A DNA stretch of 64,000 bases, from contig NZ_JADOTY010000001.1 in NCBI RefSeq assembly GCF_015751785.1, forward strand, positions 5,084,001 to 5,148,000, given 5' to 3'. The notes beneath the pieces are model-generated. The model saw only the letters and a list, made by a program, of their open reading frames with translations. It had not been told where the DNA came from and ran no database searches. How positions within the stretch are numbered: position 1 is the first letter of the stretch; each line of letters begins with the position of its first letter. This stretch comes from Micromonospora vinacea (GTDB taxonomy: Bacteria > Actinomycetota > Actinomycetes > Mycobacteriales > Micromonosporaceae). The position numbers and the translations under genes are program-made. This document shows, piece by piece, positions 39,910 through 48,352 of the stretch.

Positions 39910-41656
39910 TCGAACGGTCGCGGACGTCGTGGTGGAGCGGCTCCTGGCCTGGCGGGTGCCCCGCGCCTTCGGGTACCCGGGCGAGGCGATCGCTCCACTG
40001 GTCGAGGCGCTGGACCGCACCGGCGGCGAGCCGGCGTTCATCCCGGCCCGGCACGAGGAGACCGCCTCGTTCATGGCCACCGGCCACGCCAAGTTCACCG
40101 GCGGCATCGGGGTCTGCCTCGCCACCCAGGGGCCCAGCGCCGTCCAGCTGCTCAACGGCCTCTACGACGCGAAGCTGGACAGCAAGCCGGTGGTCGCCAT
40201 CGTGGGGGAGGACATCTCCGGCCCGCTCGGTGGCGCGCACCAGGAGATCGGGCTGAGCCGGCTCTTCGGGGACGTGTGCAACCAGTTCGTCCGGTACGGC
40301 CGTCGCCCCGAGGAGGTGGGGGCGCTGCTGGACCAGGCGTTCCGGACGGCGGCGGCGACCCGCAGCCCGACCTGCGTGGTGCTGCCGCGGCAGTTGCAGG
40401 AGGCGCTGGTGCCCGACCTGCAGTCGTACAGCGCCGGGGTGATCACGGCGACCCCCGGCGAGCCGCTGGCCCGGGTCCTGCCGCACGAGGTGGACCTGGA
40501 CGCCGCCGCGCAGTTACTCAGCGGCGGTCAGCGGACCGCGATCCTGGTGGGCCAGGGCGGTCGGGACGCGGCCGCCGAGATCATCGAGATGGCCGACCGG
40601 CTCGGCGCCGGGGTGGCCACCTCGCTGCTCGGCAAGCCGGTGCTCGACGAGCGGCTGCCGTTCCACACCGGGGTGCTCGGCGAGGTCGGCACCCCGGCGG
40701 CGGCCGAGCTGATGGGTGGCTGCGACACGCTGCTGATGGTCGGCACCAACGACCCGTGGACCGACTACTTCCCGATGCCCGAGCAGGCGCGCACAGTGCA
40801 GATCGACATCGACGGTCGCCGGATCGGCACCCGGTACCCGGCCGACGTGCCGCTGGTCGGTGACGCCGCCGAGACGCTGCGGGCGCTGCTGAGCCGATTG
40901 CGTGGTCGGCCCGAGCAGCAGTGGCGGGCGACGGTGGAGAGTTCGGTGGACCGGTGGCGGGAGGTCGCCGCCGAGCGGGCCGCCGCCACCGCGGACCCGG
41001 TCAACCCGCAGCTCGTCCTCCAGGAGCTGTCGGCCCGGATGCCCGGCACCGGGGCGGTCGCCGTCGACGTCGGCTCGGTCCTCTACTGGTACGCCCGGCA
41101 CCTCACCCTGCCGCCCGGGGTCAACGCGCAGCTGTGCGGCACCCTCGGCTCGATGGGTTGCGCGCTGCCGTACGCGGTGGCGGCCAAGCTCGCCGCCCCC
41201 GACCAGCCGGTGATCGCCCTGGTCGGTGACGGGGCGATGCAGCTCAACGGGCTCGCCGAACTGATCACCGTGTCGCACCTCTGGCAGCAGTGGCGCGACC
41301 CGCGGCTGGTGGTGCTGGTGCTCAACAACCGGGACCAGAACGGCATGGGTGGCGGACGGCAAGCATCATCCGACCCGGCCCACCGCCGGCCGGACGTGCC
41401 GTACGCCGGGTGGGCCCGGCTGCTGGGGCTGCACGGGGTGCGGGTGGACCGCCCGGAGCTGGTCGGCGCGGCCTGGGACGAGGCCCTCGCCGCGGACCGC
41501 CCCTGCGTATTCGAGGCGGTCGTCGACCCGGCGGTGTCGCTGGCGCCGCCGGAGCCCGCCTTCGCCGACCTGCGCGGCCTGTACGCCGAGGGCGCCCCGG
41601 CCCGCAAGGTCCGCGAGCAGGTGGAGGTCACCGCGAACGCCGACGATCTCGTTTAG
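39902..41656 (+). CDS. Thiamine-diphosphate enzyme (pyruvate oxidase/acetolactate-like)
   Basis: 584 residues. N-terminal PYR-type domain: RVPRAFGYPGEAIAPLVEAL with the catalytic Glu in ARHEETASFMATGHAKFTGG, GVCLATQGPSAVQLLNGLYD. Central FAD/nucleotide-like domain: ILVGQGGRDAAAEIIEMADR. C-terminal PP domain: LVGDGAMQLNGLAELITV with the GDG motif and LVVLVLNNRDQNGMGGGRQA with NN. The order is that of pyruvate oxidases or acetolactate synthases; the substrate is unclear. The start ATG at 39902 overlaps the eRF1-like gene. It is followed at 50 bases by the diiron-like gene. Confidence 0.88.
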   Translation: MVDRTVADVVVERLLAWRVPRAFGYPGEAIAPLVEALDRTGGEPAFIPARHEETASFMATGHAKFTGGIGVCLATQGPSAVQLLNGLYDAKLDSKPVVAIVGEDISGPLGGAHQEIGLSRLFGDVCNQFVRYGRRPEEVGALLDQAFRTAAATRSPTCVVLPRQLQEALVPDLQSYSAGVITATPGEPLARVLPHEVDLDAAAQLLSGGQRTAILVGQGGRDAAAEIIEMADRLGAGVATSLLGKPVLDERLPFHTGVLGEVGTPAAAELMGGCDTLLMVGTNDPWTDYFPMPEQARTVQIDIDGRRIGTRYPADVPLVGDAAETLRALLSRLRGRPEQQWRATVESSVDRWREVAAERAAATADPVNPQLVLQELSARMPGTGAVAVDVGSVLYWYARHLTLPPGVNAQLCGTLGSMGCALPYAVAAKLAAPDQPVIALVGDGAMQLNGLAELITVSHLWQQWRDPRLVVLVLNNRDQNGMGGGRQASSDPAHRRPDVPYAGWARLLGLHGVRVDRPELVGAAWDEALAADRPCVFEAVVDPAVSLAPPEPAFADLRGLYAEGAPARKVREQVEVTANADDLV

Positions 41657-41705
41657 CCACCCTGGACCAGGGCATCAGTAGCGGCCCGACGACGCTGGAG
41701 GTCCC

Positions 41706-42803
41706 ATGTCCGAGCCCGCCGACCGCCGCTACGGTCCCGCGACCCTGCCGAGGGAGCGGGGTCCGCTCTCCGCGGCGGTCGTCGAGGCTCTGCGGCACCC
41801 GCCGCACGACCTGCCGGCCGATCTCGGTGTCGGCCTCGACCCGGCGGACCCGATCACCGACGAGGACCTTCAGCTGACGCTGTTCCTCTGCTACGAGCTG
41901 CACTATCGGGGTTGGCTCGGGGTGGACGAGTCGTGGGAGTGGCAGCCGACGTTGCTGGCCCTGCGCGCCCGCTGCGAACGGGCGTTCGAGGCGGCGCTGC
42001 GTCGGCTGGTCGGCGCGCCGCCGGTGCCCGCCGCCGGGGTGGCGGCCGGCCTGGCCGAGCTGGTCGCGGCCGATGACGGGCCGTCGCTGGCCGCGACGCT
42101 GCAACGGCGCGCCGACCTCGCCCAGTTCCGCGAGTTCGTCGTGCACCGCTCCGTCTACCACCTGCGGGAGGCGGACCCGCACAGCTGGGCGCTGCCCCGC
42201 CTCGGTGGCCCGGCCAAGGCCGCGCTCGTGGAGATCCAGACCGACGAGTACGGCAACGGGCGGCTGGACCGGATGCACGCCGAGCTGTTCCGGAGCACCC
42301 TCGACCGACTGGGCCTGGACACCGCCTACGGCGCCCACGTCGACGTGGTGCCGGCGGTGACGTTGGCGACCAACAACCTGATGTCGCTGTTCGGGCTGCA
42401 CCGACGGCTGCGCGGCGCGTTGCTCGGGCACCTGGCCGCGTTCGAGATGACCTCCTCGCTGCCCAACCGTCGCTACGGCAACGGGCTGCGCCGGCTCGGC
42501 TTCGACGAGGTGGCGACCCGCTTCTACGACGAGCACGTCGAGGCCGACGCGGTGCACGAGCAGATCGCCGCGCACGACATGTGCGGCGGCCTGGTCCGCG
42601 TCGAGCCGGCCCTGGCCGAGGACGTGCTCTTCGGCGCGGCGGCCGGGCTCGCGGTGGACCGGCTGTTCGCCGCGCACCTGCTGGACAGGTGGGCCGCCGG
42701 CCGCAGCTCGCTGCGGACACCCGCCCCGCCGGCCCTGCCGCCCAGGGTCTCGCTTGTCGCATTGCCCGCGGTGGCCCCGCCGGCCCCGCCCGCGCTCGTC
42801 TGA
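41706..42803 (+). CDS. Iron-containing heme-oxygenase-like diiron protein
   Basis: 365 residues, helical. Candidate metal ligands are in VEIQTDEYGNGRLDRMHAEL (Glu and His about residues 178-193), FEMTSSLPNRRYGNGLRRLG and FYDEHVEADAVHEQIAAHDM (Glu/His about 275-291), the ligand pattern of the heme-oxygenase-like diiron oxidase (HDO) group. The N-terminal region LTLFLCYELHYRGWLGVDES agrees with 'iron-containing redox enzyme' proteins. It follows the TPP enzyme by 49 bases, with GGAGG before its ATG, and its 3' end faces a CDGSH gene. The reaction (amine or carboxylate oxidation) is not predictable. Confidence 0.8.
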   Translation: MSEPADRRYGPATLPRERGPLSAAVVEALRHPPHDLPADLGVGLDPADPITDEDLQLTLFLCYELHYRGWLGVDESWEWQPTLLALRARCERAFEAALRRLVGAPPVPAAGVAAGLAELVAADDGPSLAATLQRRADLAQFREFVVHRSVYHLREADPHSWALPRLGGPAKAALVEIQTDEYGNGRLDRMHAELFRSTLDRLGLDTAYGAHVDVVPAVTLATNNLMSLFGLHRRLRGALLGHLAAFEMTSSLPNRRYGNGLRRLGFDEVATRFYDEHVEADAVHEQIAAHDMCGGLVRVEPALAEDVLFGAAAGLAVDRLFAAHLLDRWAAGRSSLRTPAPPALPPRVSLVALPAVAPPAPPALV

Positions 42804-42849
42804 TCCAGACCGCCCGGCTGTCTGGGTGGGGCGTGAGCGCGGAATCCAT

Positions 42850-42920
42850 CCTTTGCTCTGCACCCGCCCGCGCACCACGCACGGTCCGTAACTGGCGCGT
42901 GGGCGGGTGCAGAGCAAAGG
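42850..42920. repeat. Long inverted repeat, CCTTTGCTCTGCACCC type
   Basis: CCTTTGCTCTGCACCCGCCC (42850-42869) is repeated exactly in inverse at 42901-42920 and continues with CGCGC/GCGCG partial pairing. It lies between convergent genes (42803 and 42989), so it may act as a terminator, but the long, specific arms resemble a dispersed element. Confidence 0.7.
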
Positions 42921-42988
42921 TGGCGTGTCTCTGGTGCGGCCCGTCCGTGCGCTCTCGCCGCGTGACGCGGCGACGCGGCGACGTGCGG

Positions 42989-43219
42989 TCAGCCCTCGCG
43001 GGTGGTGCCCGCCCGGAAGTTGATGGCCTTGTGGGTGCCGTCGCAGAACGGCTTGAGCGCCGACTTGCCACACCGGCACAGCGCCACAGTGCCCCGACGC
43101 GCGTCGATGCGCTCACCGTCCGGGGTGACCAACGCGAAGTCGCCGCGGACCAGCAGCGGTCCGTCCTCGTACGGGGTGATCGTGGCGGCGGTGGGCTCGC
43201 TGGTGTCGTCGGCGCGCAT
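42989..43219 (-). CDS. CDGSH iron-sulfur protein
   Basis: 76 residues. The [2Fe-2S] motif CRCGKSALKPFCDGTH gives Cys48, Cys50, Cys59 and His63, the mitoNEET-type ligand set. A short N-terminal beta region (YEDGPLLVRGDFALVTPDGE) precedes it. The start at 43219 (MRADDTSEP) gives the compact form typical of bacterial members. The gene faces the diiron-like gene at 41706; a pairing as electron partner is inference. Such proteins transfer electrons or clusters. Confidence 0.88.
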   Translation of the reverse strand: MRADDTSEPTAATITPYEDGPLLVRGDFALVTPDGERIDARRGTVALCRCGKSALKPFCDGTHKAINFRAGTTREG

Positions 43220-43367
43220 GGCCCCGGAAGTGCCCGTCCTGGCCCTGCCGAAACCCGAGACGCAGAACGACGGTGATGACCGGGGCACCCCGCTGACCAG
43301 CGGAATGTGCCGCCGGGTGGGTGATGCCCCGTTTGAACCCCATCGGGACGGGAAGCCGGGCCGCGTG

Positions 43368-44807
43368 GTGAGCGAACGAGGCAAGGTGGGGCCGGTGCAC
43401 AAGGTGCACAAGGGGCTCACGGCCGATGGCGCCGGTCTGGCCGGCGACCGGGTCGTGGCCGCGGGCAGCTCGGCCCGGGTGCTGGTCGCCGCCACCGCCC
43501 GGGCGCTGCGCGGGGTCGACTGCGCCGACCTCGGGCACACCGGGCCGACATCGCGGTTCCCCGGCGCCCCCGAGCCGGTACGCCGCGCCGCGGTCACCCG
43601 CGCCGCCGGCCGGGTCGCCCTCACCGTGGCCCAGGTCGACGAGGTCGACGCCGCCCGGGTGGCCCGCTGGTTCGTCGACCAGTACCCCCGCCGGCGCTAC
43701 CCCGGGGTGCTGATCGGGTCTCCGCACGGCGCGGCGGCGCACCTCGCGGTCGCCCTCGGCGTGCCGTGGCTGCCGGCGGGCTTCGAGATGACAGTGCACT
43801 GGCCCGACGGCGGCGTGGACCGCCCGGCGGACGCCGTGGAGCACGGCGCGGCACTCGCCACCCGGTTGCTCGCCGGCAACGCCGATCTGCACCTGCGCCA
43901 GGTGCACTGCCCGGCCAGCGGGGGCGCGTTGGCCGGGGCGACCGTGTCCCTGACCGCCGCGTGGAGGGCCCTACCGGCCGCGTACGCGCAGTTCCTTGCC
44001 GACCGGCTGCTGCCGGATGCCCCCGTGCTGCTGATCCGCGACGCGCGCACCTGGCCGGTCCTGGAGCGCGGTCCGGGGCACAGCTTCCAGGTCGGTTGCC
44101 CGGGCAGCGGGCTGGACCCGGTGGACTTCCACCCGGACAGCCACGCCCTGCGGCAGGTGCTGCGCTCCGTTGGCGGCGACGCGACCCGGTGGGAGCCGCC
44201 GGAGGTGTCCGTACCGTCGGCGTACGCCGAGCACGGCGTCGACCCGGGCTTCGAGTTGGCCGCTCGGGACTGGTCCGCCCGGCACCAGCACCCGCTGCAC
44301 CGGGTGTTGGTGCCCCGGCCGGCGGCGCTGAGCGCGGGCGTGGCCGACCTGTACCGGCGGTGGCTGCGGCGCGCCGGCAAGACCGGCGACCGGTTGGTGG
44401 TGGAGTGCGGCCGACTGCTCGACCCGTGGCAGGTGGTGCGGGCGGGGCTGGTGCCGTACTGGTGCGAGAACGCCACCCGCCGCAACGTCGACGAGGCCGA
44501 GTGGTGGCTGGCCGGCAGCGAGGCGTTCAGCTCGGTGGACGTGTTGCCCGAGCCGCCCGGGGTGCGCTCGCCCGCGCTGGCCGGGCTGCCGCAGTGGCTG
44601 GCCGTCGCCGGGTTCGGCCGGCGGCGTCGGGCGCTGGACCGCACCACCGCCCGGGGCTACCCGGTCACCTCGGTGCCCACCCGCCGGGCCACCGAGGTCC
44701 TGCGTGCCCAGCCGTACGACCTGCCCGCGCCGCCCCCGCTGGGGGTCGCCGAGGCCCTTTCCGTGCTCCGCGACAGCGGCGGCCACCAGGGGTTGTTGGT
44801 CTCCTGA
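43368..44807 (+). CDS. Large protein of unknown function
   Basis: About 479 residues from GTG 43368 (43365 is an equal choice). The sequence has GVLIGSPHGAAAHLAVALGV and PWLPAGFEMTVHWPDGGVDR near 110-150, GHSFQVGCPGSGLDPVDFHP around 235, and RLVVECGRLLDPWQVVRAGL with VPYWCENATRRNVDEAEWWL at about 355-395. No signal peptide or helix-rich membrane part is seen. I do not recognise the fold; the GSPHGAA and PYWCEN phrases may help a search. Codon use is uniform with neighbours. Confidence 0.6.
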   Translation: MSERGKVGPVHKVHKGLTADGAGLAGDRVVAAGSSARVLVAATARALRGVDCADLGHTGPTSRFPGAPEPVRRAAVTRAAGRVALTVAQVDEVDAARVARWFVDQYPRRRYPGVLIGSPHGAAAHLAVALGVPWLPAGFEMTVHWPDGGVDRPADAVEHGAALATRLLAGNADLHLRQVHCPASGGALAGATVSLTAAWRALPAAYAQFLADRLLPDAPVLLIRDARTWPVLERGPGHSFQVGCPGSGLDPVDFHPDSHALRQVLRSVGGDATRWEPPEVSVPSAYAEHGVDPGFELAARDWSARHQHPLHRVLVPRPAALSAGVADLYRRWLRRAGKTGDRLVVECGRLLDPWQVVRAGLVPYWCENATRRNVDEAEWWLAGSEAFSSVDVLPEPPGVRSPALAGLPQWLAVAGFGRRRRALDRTTARGYPVTSVPTRRATEVLRAQPYDLPAPPPLGVAEALSVLRDSGGHQGLLVS

Positions 44808-45029
44808 GACGGAGGACGCCGAAACATCCTCGCGAACCCGGGGTCCCGTGATTGAGTACCTACGGAGCGGGAACATCGCTGGCTGCGACGGCCTGATTGC
44901 GCTGCGTAGAGGCGGTGTCGCCCGCTGGCATCCCAGTCACTGACCCACTTTCCGGCCCGGTGCGTGGCTCGACCACGCGCACGACCGGTTTCCCGATCCG
45001 GGCGGGGGACCTTCCTGAGGGAGGCGCGG

Positions 45030-46172
45030 ATGTTCGGACAGACGAGCACGACCACGACCACACCACCACCCACCGATCGGGGTCTGGAGGATCTCGACGC
45101 GGCGGCGATGGCGTACGCGGCCCGGATCGCCGGGCTGCCACCGGAGCGGCGAGGGGAGGCCCGCGACGACCTGGTGCGCTTCGCGCTGCCGTTCGCCGGC
45201 CGGCTGGCCCGCCGGTACCGGGGACGTGGAGAGCCGCTGGAGGACCTGGAGCAGGTGGCCCGACTGGGGCTGGTCAACGCCGTCGACCGCTATGACCCGG
45301 AACGGGGCTCCTTCACCGCGTACGCCGCGATCACCATCGTGGGCGAGATCAAACGACACTTCCGGGACCGCACCTGGGGCGTGCACGTGCCCCGCCGGTT
45401 GCGGGACCTCATCCTCGAGGTGGGGCAGGCCACCGCCGCGCTCACCAGCGAGCTGTCCCGGGCCCCGTCGGTGGCCGAACTGTCGGCCCGGCTGGAGACC
45501 CCGCAGGAGGAGATCCTCGCCGCCCTGGAGTCGGCGGCCGGCTACAGCCCGGCCTCCCTCAACGCGCCGGTGGGTGGGGAGAGCTCCGCCGAGTTCGGGG
45601 ACCTGGTCGGCGAGTCGGACAACGCGTTGGAATCGGTCGACGACCGGGTGACGGTGAGCGGTCTGCTGCACCGCCTGCCCTGGCGGGAGCGACGGATCCT
45701 CGCGATGCGCTTCTACGGCAACCAGACCCAGGCGGAGATCGCCGCCCGGTTCGGCATCTCGCAGATGCACGTGTCCCGGCTGCTGTCACGGGCGCTCACC
45801 TGGCTGCGTCAGGCGATGCTCGCCGACGCGCCGCCGCCGTGGCAGAACGGGGCCGCCGAACCCGACCCGGGCAAAACCCGGATCTCGGTCAAGCAGAACG
45901 GCGACACGGTGGTGGTCGAGGTCGGCGGCGAGATCGACCGCGACGGCGCGGACCAGCTGCGCCGGGCCATGCTCGAGGCGGTCACCGGCCAGCCCAGCGA
46001 GGTGGTCGTCGACCTGGTCGGCGCCGGCGGCTTCGACGCAGGCGGGATCGCCGCGCTGATGGCCGGGCGGGACGCGGCGGAACGGACCGGGGTGCCGTTG
46101 CGGCTGACCCGGGTCCAACCCGCGGTACGCCGTTCGCTCACCGCCGCCGGCCTGGCGCCGGCCCGGGACTGA
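45030..46172 (+). CDS. SigB/SigF-type sigma factor with C-terminal STAS domain
   Basis: 380 residues from ATG 45030, with GGGAGGCGCGG upstream. Sigma region 2 is about 47-115 (LVRFALPFAGRLARRYRGRG, LEDLEQVARLGLVNAVDRYD, GSFTAYAAITIVGEIKRHFR), region 3 about 120-195, and region 4 about 210-262 (LPWRERRILAMRFYGNQTQA, EIAARFGISQMHVSRLLSRA). Residues about 285-378 are a STAS domain (VVVEVGGEIDRDGADQLRRA, SEVVVDLVGAGGFDAGGIAA). The anti-anti-sigma phosphoserine position, normally DSSG, is DAGG (Ala337) here. Sigma and anti-anti-sigma activities in one chain are unusual. A STAS-HATPase gene lies 2 kb away (48353). Confidence 0.88.
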   Translation: MFGQTSTTTTTPPPTDRGLEDLDAAAMAYAARIAGLPPERRGEARDDLVRFALPFAGRLARRYRGRGEPLEDLEQVARLGLVNAVDRYDPERGSFTAYAAITIVGEIKRHFRDRTWGVHVPRRLRDLILEVGQATAALTSELSRAPSVAELSARLETPQEEILAALESAAGYSPASLNAPVGGESSAEFGDLVGESDNALESVDDRVTVSGLLHRLPWRERRILAMRFYGNQTQAEIAARFGISQMHVSRLLSRALTWLRQAMLADAPPPWQNGAAEPDPGKTRISVKQNGDTVVVEVGGEIDRDGADQLRRAMLEAVTGQPSEVVVDLVGAGGFDAGGIAALMAGRDAAERTGVPLRLTRVQPAVRRSLTAAGLAPARD

Positions 46173-46190
46173 CCGCACCCGAAACGGGCG

Positions 46191-46223
46191 AAGGGCCGAC
46201 ACCCCGCGAGGTGTCGGCCCTTT
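46191..46223. terminator. 13-bp hairpin between convergent genes
   Basis: AAGGGCCGACACC pairs exactly with GGTGTCGGCCCTT around a 6-base loop and ends with TTT. It lies 18 bases after the sigma-factor stop and 14 before the ctaD stop (46237), so it probably terminates both. Confidence 0.85.
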
Positions 46224-46236
46224 CCGCGTACCCCTG

Positions 46237-48228
46237 TCAGTGCTCTTCGGGGTTGCCGTCGCTGTGCGGATGCCGCCAGCGCTCGTGCGGCTTCGGCGCG
46301 TCCTCGGCGTCCTGCGGCGGGTCGCTCTCCTCGAAGCTCGGCCGGCGGACGCCCTCAGGCTCCGGCACGTCCACCGGGCGGGCGCCGGAGCGTGGCGCCG
46401 GCCGGTAGTCGACAGCGTCCCGGGCGCCGTGCGCGCCCTCGGCGGCCGGCGACTCCGGTGCGTGGTGCTCCATCCGCAGTTCGTCGGAGAACTGCTGCGG
46501 TGGCTTGGTGGTGCGCTGCGGCAGGTCGCGGCCCAGGTCGGCGACGAGCGGACCGTACTTCAGGTCGAAGGCGGGGCGCTCGGAGCGGATCCGGGGCATC
46601 CGGTCGAAGTTGCGCAGCGGCGGCGGGCAACTGGTGGCCCATTCCAGGGAGTTGCCGAAGCCCCACGGGTCGTCCACCGTCACCATCGCCCCGTACCGCC
46701 AGGACTTCCAGGCGTTGTAGATGAAGAAGAGGGTGGACAGGCCGAGGATGAACGCGAAGATGCTGGAGACCGTGTTCAGCGTGGTGAAGCCGTCGGTGGG
46801 CAGGTAGTCGGCGTACCGGCGCGGCATGCCCTCGTTGCCCAGCCAGTGGTGCACCAGGAAGGTGCCGTGGAAGCCGATGAACATCGTCCAGAAGTGCGCC
46901 TTGCCGAGCCGCTCGTCGAGCAGTCGCCCGGTCATCTTGGGCCACCAGAAGTAGTAGCCGCCGAAGAGGGCGAAGACCACCGTGCCGAACACCACGTAGT
47001 GGAAGTGCGCCACCACGAAGTAGCTGTCGTGGGTGTGCCAGTCGACCGGAGGACTGGCCAACAGCACCCCGGTGAGGCCGCCGAGCAGGAAGGTGACCAG
47101 GAAGCCGATGGCGAACAGCATCGGCGTCTCGAACGTGAGCTGGCCCTTCCACATGGTGCCGATCCAGTTGAAGAACTTCACACCGGTCGGCACCGCGATC
47201 AGGTAGCTCAGGATGCTGAAGAACGGCAGCAGCACCTGGCCGGTGGCGAACATGTGGTGCGCCCAGACCGTCATGGACAGCACGGTGATGGCGATGGTGG
47301 CCAGCACGATCCCGGTGTAGCCGAAGAGCGGCTTGCGGGAGAAGACCGGAATGATCTCGGTGATGATGCCGAAGAACGGCAACGCGATGATGTAGACCTC
47401 GGGATGGCCGAAGAACCAGAACAGGTGCTGCCAGAGCATCGGGCCGCCGGTGGCGGGGTCGTACACGTGCGCGTTGAGCAACCGGTCGGCGGAGAGCGCC
47501 AGCAGCGCGGCGGCCAGCAGCGGGAACACCAGGATCACCAGCACGCTGGTGAACAGCATGTTCCAGGTGAAGATCGGCATCCGGAACATGGTCATGCCGG
47601 GCGCGCGCAGGGTCAGGATCGTGGTGATCAGGTTGACCGCGCCGAGGATGGTGCCGAGCCCGGAGACGACCAGGCCGAGCACCCACATGTTCGCGCCCAC
47701 GCCGGGGCTGTGCTCGACGCTGCTGAGCGGGCTGTACGCGGTCCAGCCGAAGTCCGCCGAACCCCCCGGGGTGATGAACCCGCCGATCACCATGAGGCCG
47801 CCGAAGAGGTACAACCAGTAGGCGAGCGCGTTGAGGCGAGGGAACGACACGTCCGGTGCGCCGATCTGGATCGGCACGATGTAGTTGGCGAACCCGAACG
47901 CGGCGGGCGTGGCGAACAGCAGCAGCATCACCGCGCCGTGCGAGGTGAAGAGCTGGTTGTACTGCTCGGAGGAGAGGAACTGCATCCCCGGGCGGGCCAG
48001 CTCGGCTCGCATCACCATCGCCTGAAGCCCCGCCACCACGAAGAACCCGAAGGAAGTCAGCAGATACAGCAGGCCGATCTGCTTGTGGTCGGTCGTGGCG
48101 AGGAACTTGATCAGGGAGTTTCCGGGGACCGGTGCCCGTACCGCTCCCGGGAACCCCCCGAAACGGGCCGGTGCCAGGATCGCCGGGCCCCGATCGCGAC
48201 CGGGTTCTGTGGTTACCCGCTTGGGCAT
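46237..48228 (-). CDS. ctaD: Cytochrome c oxidase subunit I (aa3-type)
   Basis: 663 residues, 12 membrane helices. Heme a ligand is the His of LFTSHGAVMLLLFATP; the CuB/heme a3 region is LFWFFGHPEVYIIALPFFGI with the His-Tyr cross-link pair, VWAHHMFATG (His-His) and DSYFVVAHFHYVVFGTVVFA (heme a3 and a histidines). The D-channel-type residues and NWIGTMWKGQLTFETPMLFA are also present. It is the catalytic subunit of the terminal oxidase. No subunit II or III gene adjoins it, so this is an extra copy. The last 90 or so residues (about 570-663, SERPAFDLKYGPLVADLGRD onward) are a charged, proline-rich tail beyond the usual length. It starts with ATG 48228. Confidence 0.95.
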   Translation of the reverse strand: MPKRVTTEPGRDRGPAILAPARFGGFPGAVRAPVPGNSLIKFLATTDHKQIGLLYLLTSFGFFVVAGLQAMVMRAELARPGMQFLSSEQYNQLFTSHGAVMLLLFATPAAFGFANYIVPIQIGAPDVSFPRLNALAYWLYLFGGLMVIGGFITPGGSADFGWTAYSPLSSVEHSPGVGANMWVLGLVVSGLGTILGAVNLITTILTLRAPGMTMFRMPIFTWNMLFTSVLVILVFPLLAAALLALSADRLLNAHVYDPATGGPMLWQHLFWFFGHPEVYIIALPFFGIITEIIPVFSRKPLFGYTGIVLATIAITVLSMTVWAHHMFATGQVLLPFFSILSYLIAVPTGVKFFNWIGTMWKGQLTFETPMLFAIGFLVTFLLGGLTGVLLASPPVDWHTHDSYFVVAHFHYVVFGTVVFALFGGYYFWWPKMTGRLLDERLGKAHFWTMFIGFHGTFLVHHWLGNEGMPRRYADYLPTDGFTTLNTVSSIFAFILGLSTLFFIYNAWKSWRYGAMVTVDDPWGFGNSLEWATSCPPPLRNFDRMPRIRSERPAFDLKYGPLVADLGRDLPQRTTKPPQQFSDELRMEHHAPESPAAEGAHGARDAVDYRPAPRSGARPVDVPEPEGVRRPSFEESDPPQDAEDAPKPHERWRHPHSDGNPEEH

Positions 48229-48352
48229 GGCTGCTCACCCCGTCGTGACGGCAGAAAGGACGGGCGTGCTCTACCCACCCTCACACCATGTAACCAGCCA
48301 ACGACGGTAATTTCGGTCAGATCGCCAGTACCGGCGCAAGGACCTCGAACGC

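Noticed and set aside
36046..40155. A leftward frame running unbroken past the glutamate-cysteine ligase start to 40155
   Set aside because: The upstream part crosses real rightward genes (37672, 38785) and translates as low-complexity sequence; the true start is ATG 37524.
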